Of a stretch of DNA of 8,619 nt, positions 5,959-8,619 are shown in pieces. Each line of letters starts with the position of its first letter. Within the stretch, counting starts at the first letter, position 1. The notes beneath the pieces were generated by a model. It was not told the origin of the DNA. It was given only the letters and a program-made list of their open reading frames with translations, and did no database searches. Location of the stretch: NCBI GenBank assembly GCA_946482355.1, contig CAMLRE010000067.1, positions 1 through 8,619 on the forward strand, written 5' to 3'. The stretch comes from an uncultured Bdellovibrio sp. (GTDB lineage Bacteria; Bdellovibrionota; Bdellovibrionia; Bdellovibrionales; Bdellovibrionaceae). A program made the translations under genes and the position numbers.

Positions 5959-6807
5959 TTACCAGCTGGCGTAAATGTATGGCGGTTCTACGCGAAAGTT
6001 TTCTGGTGGAAGTTTTTTCTTAAGCTGCTTCATCACGACATCTGTTACACCCACAAAGCCAAGTTTTACTTTATCAATGCGAATGGTCGCACGTTTGTTA
6101 TTCATATCAGCTTTGATATTTCCATCGGCTTTTAGTTTTACTAACGGAATACCTTTGATTTTTAGGCTCATGTCAAAATCACCTTTCGTGATTTCTAATT
6201 CCATTTCTTTTAACGTTTGTAAAACGTCACTCTCGGGCTGAATCGGTACACCAATAAATGATTCGATAAAAAAGCTATCCATATCGGGCACTTCGAACAT
6301 ATCAGCGTGCGCTGTCGATTTAGCTAAACACTCATCAACAATCATTGAAAAACTTACGCCTGTGCCTTTTTTATGCTGGCAGGTCATAGCTAAACCTTCA
6401 GCGTGAATATCGCCTGTTGATTCGTGACTTAAATCAATTAAACCTGCACCAAATTGGTGAGTATTACCTGCGGCTAATTCAACATTTAATTTTTGCACAT
6501 CAGCTGAATGAAGCTTTGTTAAAAGTTCATTTGCATTTTTCATGGTCACGTTTACGGCGGCCATTGCAAATTTAACAGTTTTACCTTCGCGAGCAATATC
6601 GAATTTTGTAGAAGCCGTTGCTGTTGGAGCGACATAATTTTGATCTACACCCCAATCAGTTTCAAGGGATAGCTTTTGTAAAACACCTGACCCTTTATTG
6701 TTTTGAAAATTGAATTGCGGCAATTGAACTGAAACTTTATTAATGTCTAAGGCGTAAGAATTTACGGCAAAAAATAATAGAGCCAGTGCGGTGGTTACTG
6801 TCTTCAC
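5959..6807 (-). CDS. Exported protein of unknown function, 282 residues
   Basis: I do not recognise a family. A GTG start at 6807 is supported by GAGG 5 bases upstream (plus 6813-6816) and by the resulting signal peptide: MKTVTT, hydrophobic ALALLFFAV, cleavage at SYA after residue 19. The mature part alternates polar and hydrophobic residues in many short stretches (for example KVSVQLPQFNF, KFAMAAVNVTM, FDMSLKIKGIPLVKLKADGN), suggesting a mostly beta fold with amphipathic strands, as in periplasmic lipid-binding or barrel-like proteins; that is inference. Two cysteines, Cys143 and Cys160, could form a disulfide. The C-terminus ends in YIYASW, with a terminal aromatic, but the last strand does not clearly match an outer-membrane beta-signal. 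No lipobox is present. The gene sits 90 bases after the CHASE kinase and 90 bases before the phosphatase, all on the same strand, so cotranscription is plausible. Confidence 0.75.
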   Translation of the reverse strand: MKTVTTALALLFFAVNSYALDINKVSVQLPQFNFQNNKGSGVLQKLSLETDWGVDQNYVAPTATASTKFDIAREGKTVKFAMAAVNVTMKNANELLTKLHSADVQKLNVELAAGNTHQFGAGLIDLSHESTGDIHAEGLAMTCQHKKGTGVSFSMIVDECLAKSTAHADMFEVPDMDSFFIESFIGVPIQPESDVLQTLKEMELEITKGDFDMSLKIKGIPLVKLKADGNIKADMNNKRATIRIDKVKLGFVGVTDVVMKQLKKKLPPENFRVEPPYIYASW

Positions 6808-6847
6808 AACGACCTCGTTTGTTGGTTTTTAACGTTATCGTTGTGTC

Positions 6848-6880
6848 TATTTACGTTCTTAACAGTTCACTGTGTAAATA
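6848..6880. repeat. Nested dyad upstream of the 282-residue secreted-protein gene
   Basis: TATTTAC (6848-6854) and GTAAATA (6874-6880) are perfect 7-base inverted arms. Between them lies ACAGT-TC-ACTGT (6862-6873), directly abutting the right arm and leaving a 7-base bulge on the left. There is no U-tract on either side, so it is unlikely to be a simple terminator of the upstream kinase. A weak promoter pair TTAAGA-17-GATAAC overlaps it on the minus strand, so it could be an operator or leader structure. Confidence 0.3.
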
Positions 6881-6897
6881 CAGACTAAGGCCTGCAA

Positions 6898-8568
6898 TTA
6901 CAAGGCTTTCGAAGAGGACTTTTGCGCCCATGTTTCAATCACCGCAGAAAGATCACCGACTGCAATTGGCTTAGTGACGTAATCATTCATGCCGGCCTCA
7001 AGACATTTTTCACGGTCACCCTTCATCGCATTGGCGGTCATGGCTACAATCGGAATGTCGCTGAATTCTTCGTTCATAGAACGAATCTGGCGTGTGGCTT
7101 CATAGCCATCCATCTCAGGCATTTGGCAATCCATTAAAACCATGTCGTAGCTGATATTTCTTAAAGCTTCGATCGCTTCTTTACCGTTGGCAACAGTGTC
7201 ACAATAACATCCTAATTTTTCGAGCTGTTTAACAGCAATCATCTGGTTAATGTGATTATCTTCAGCTAAAAGAATACGAAAGCCCTTAGTTTCAGTATCT
7301 GAATGCACCAGGTTTTTACGGCGCAGCTCATTGACCGAAGCTTCACCTTCAGGAAGGTTAATTTCAAACCAAAAAGTCGAACCTTTTCCTAAGGCACTGT
7401 TCACGCCAATTTCTCCGTTCATCATCTGCACCAGATTTTTAGAAATTGAAAGGCCTAAACCAGTTCCACCGAATTTACGTGTCGTTGACATATCGGCCTG
7501 GTCAAAGGGTTCAAAAATTTTGTGAATAACTTTTTGATCAATACCAATCCCTGTATCTTTAATTTCAAAACGGTAACGATCATCAGGTTTTCTGATCACG
7601 CGAAGAATAATTCTTCCTTCCAGAGTAAATTTAACAGCATTATTAATTAAATTAATTAAAATCTGCCCGATTCGGCCTGGATCTCCGCGCAGAACTTTCG
7701 AAGGAACTTCACTTAAATCTAACATTAAAGGTAAATTTTTTCGACGTGCTAAAAACTCGACCGTTTTGACCGAATCACGAATCGTGCGCTCTAAATCAAA
7801 TTCGATAATTTCTAAATTTAATTTTCCGGCTTCGATTTTAGAAAAATCCAGAATATCATTAATAACACCTAACAGTGAATTGGCTGATGTCAGAATATTT
7901 TCAACACATTCACGCTGCTCCTGATTAAGCTGGGTGTCTCGCAGCAAACCCGCCATGCCGACAACACCGTTGATCGGTGTACGGATTTCATGTGACATAT
8001 TTGCTAAGAACTCAGATTTTAATTTTGAGGCCTGCTGTGTTTCTGCTAAATCCTGCGAAATTATTTTTGTGAGCTTTTCAAGTTCAGCATTGGCTTTAGA
8101 TAATTCAAGAGTCTTTTGATCAACCAGCATCTGAACCGTAGCTGAGCGGCCGATAATAACCATCATTAAGCTTTGTAACAGAATCACCACAAACAATCCG
8201 CCTATCAGCATTGACCATGCTGTTAGATCGGCATGCGCTGACAGATATTGCTTTGACGGAAATAAAACAAAACGCCATTTTCTTCCGCCAAGGTCGACAT
8301 CTTTTGAAGTGTAGATTTCACGCGGACGGTTTTTTTCAAAGCTTTCGTCGTCTGAAAAAAATTTTTCTTCTTCTTTAACAATGCTTTTAAATAACAAAGA
8401 ATTTTGTGCGTCGGTCACATCATAGACTTTGTAATTTAAGCCTTCGAGATCAGAATTTGCAACGGCCGCTTCGATCAGGTCACGCACGCGAAAAATACCG
8501 GCGATAAACCCGCGGTTTTGCCCGGTCTTTGAATAAACCGGTTGATACATCGCCACACTTGGAATTCT
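6898..8568 (-). CDS. Membrane hybrid sensor histidine kinase with CHASE-like sensor, HisKA-HATPase_c-REC; N-terminus missing
   Basis: The reading frame is open from the last genomic base (8568) to the stop at 6898, 556 residues, with no true start in view. GTG at 8556 is merely internal, since in-frame codons continue upstream to the adapter. Numbering from that GTG: residues 1-113 resemble the C-terminal half of a periplasmic CHASE domain (GFIAGIFRVRDLIEAAV, then GGRKWRFVLFPSKQYL). A membrane helix spans 114-136 and a probable coiled coil 145-185. The H-box SHEIRTP has His189, N-box Asn302/Asn306, G1 DTGIGI (334-339) and G2 GGTGLGLS (363-370). The receiver has Glu432/Asp433, phospho-acceptor Asp476 (LMDCQMP), Thr507 and Lys529. 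All catalytic residues are intact and no HPt domain follows. A full CHASE kinase would have another membrane segment and about 150-200 more residues upstream. The ligand is unknown. Confidence 0.9.
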   Translation of the reverse strand, partial: RIPSVAMYQPVYSKTGQNRGFIAGIFRVRDLIEAAVANSDLEGLNYKVYDVTDAQNSLLFKSIVKEEEKFFSDDESFEKNRPREIYTSKDVDLGGRKWRFVLFPSKQYLSAHADLTAWSMLIGGLFVVILLQSLMMVIIGRSATVQMLVDQKTLELSKANAELEKLTKIISQDLAETQQASKLKSEFLANMSHEIRTPINGVVGMAGLLRDTQLNQEQRECVENILTSANSLLGVINDILDFSKIEAGKLNLEIIEFDLERTIRDSVKTVEFLARRKNLPLMLDLSEVPSKVLRGDPGRIGQILINLINNAVKFTLEGRIILRVIRKPDDRYRFEIKDTGIGIDQKVIHKIFEPFDQADMSTTRKFGGTGLGLSISKNLVQMMNGEIGVNSALGKGSTFWFEINLPEGEASVNELRRKNLVHSDTETKGFRILLAEDNHINQMIAVKQLEKLGCYCDTVANGKEAIEALRNISYDMVLMDCQMPEMDGYEATRQIRSMNEEFSDIPIVAMTANAMKGDREKCLEAGMNDYVTKPIAVGDLSAVIETWAQKSSSKAL

Positions 8569-8619
8569 AGATCGGAAGAGCGTCGTGTAGGGAAAGAGTG
8601 TTGTTGTGGGGGGGGGGGG
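8569..8619. other. Illumina adapter read-through plus poly-G artefact (not genomic)
   Basis: From 8569 the sequence begins AGATCGGAAGAGCGTCG and continues to 8601 as an exact match, as I know it, to the 33-base Illumina TruSeq adapter that is the reverse complement of the read-1 primer. Six degraded bases follow, then twelve G (8608-8619), typical of no-signal calls in two-colour sequencing chemistry. Everything from 8569 on should be trimmed. The kinase gene therefore ends artificially here. Confidence 0.97.

Noticed and set aside
8562..8571. EcoRI-like GAATTC and XbaI-like TCTAGA at the genome-adapter junction, suggesting a cloning site
   Set aside because: TCTAGA is created only by joining genomic TCT to the adapter's AGA; GAATTC is within the coding frame. 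No vector sequence is present.

Overview
This 8.6 kb window looks like the end of a draft or metagenomic contig from a Gram-negative, moderately AT-rich bacterium. Long hybrid histidine kinases, several small proteins with Sec signal peptides and the general codon style suggest a Bdellovibrio-like predator (Bdellovibrionota). That assignment is an inference from style; there is no marker gene here to confirm it. No mobile element, tRNA, rRNA or CRISPR array was seen. The last ~51 bases are not genomic: they are Illumina adapter read-through followed by a poly-G run.

Layout. 1-334 (minus) is the N-terminal part of an exported YiiX/YebB-like permuted papain-fold hydrolase, cut by the left edge. 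448-1953 (minus) is a short RecQ DNA helicase that keeps the helicase core, zinc site and HRDC domain but has no room for the usual winged-helix domain. Divergent from it, 2093-4051 (plus) encodes a soluble PAS-PAS-HisKA-HATPase-REC hybrid kinase. It is followed by 4132-5319 (plus), an exported Fic-domain protein with an intact Fic motif. Convergent to fic is a minus-strand group: a CHASE-type membrane hybrid kinase (6898 to beyond 8568, truncated by the adapter), an exported protein of unknown function (5959-6807), and an exported TpbA-like dual-specificity phosphatase (5338-5868).

The most striking non-coding structure lies just upstream of the phosphatase. Its strong Shine-Dalgarno sequence is fully contained in the 3' arm of a perfect 9-bp inverted repeat, so the mRNA can hide its own ribosome binding site. 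A second 9-bp hairpin sits just before it, at the end of the preceding gene, and can form an alternative pairing. The phosphatase gene's likely intrinsic terminator lies antisense inside the last codons of fic.

Functionally the window is rich in envelope and signalling functions: two orphan hybrid kinases without an HPt domain, an exported Fic enzyme and an exported tyrosine/dual-specificity phosphatase. Cysteine patterns fit export (four Cys in two local pairs in Fic, two in the unknown protein, only the catalytic one in the phosphatase). Whether these genes form one regulated system cannot be decided from sequence alone.
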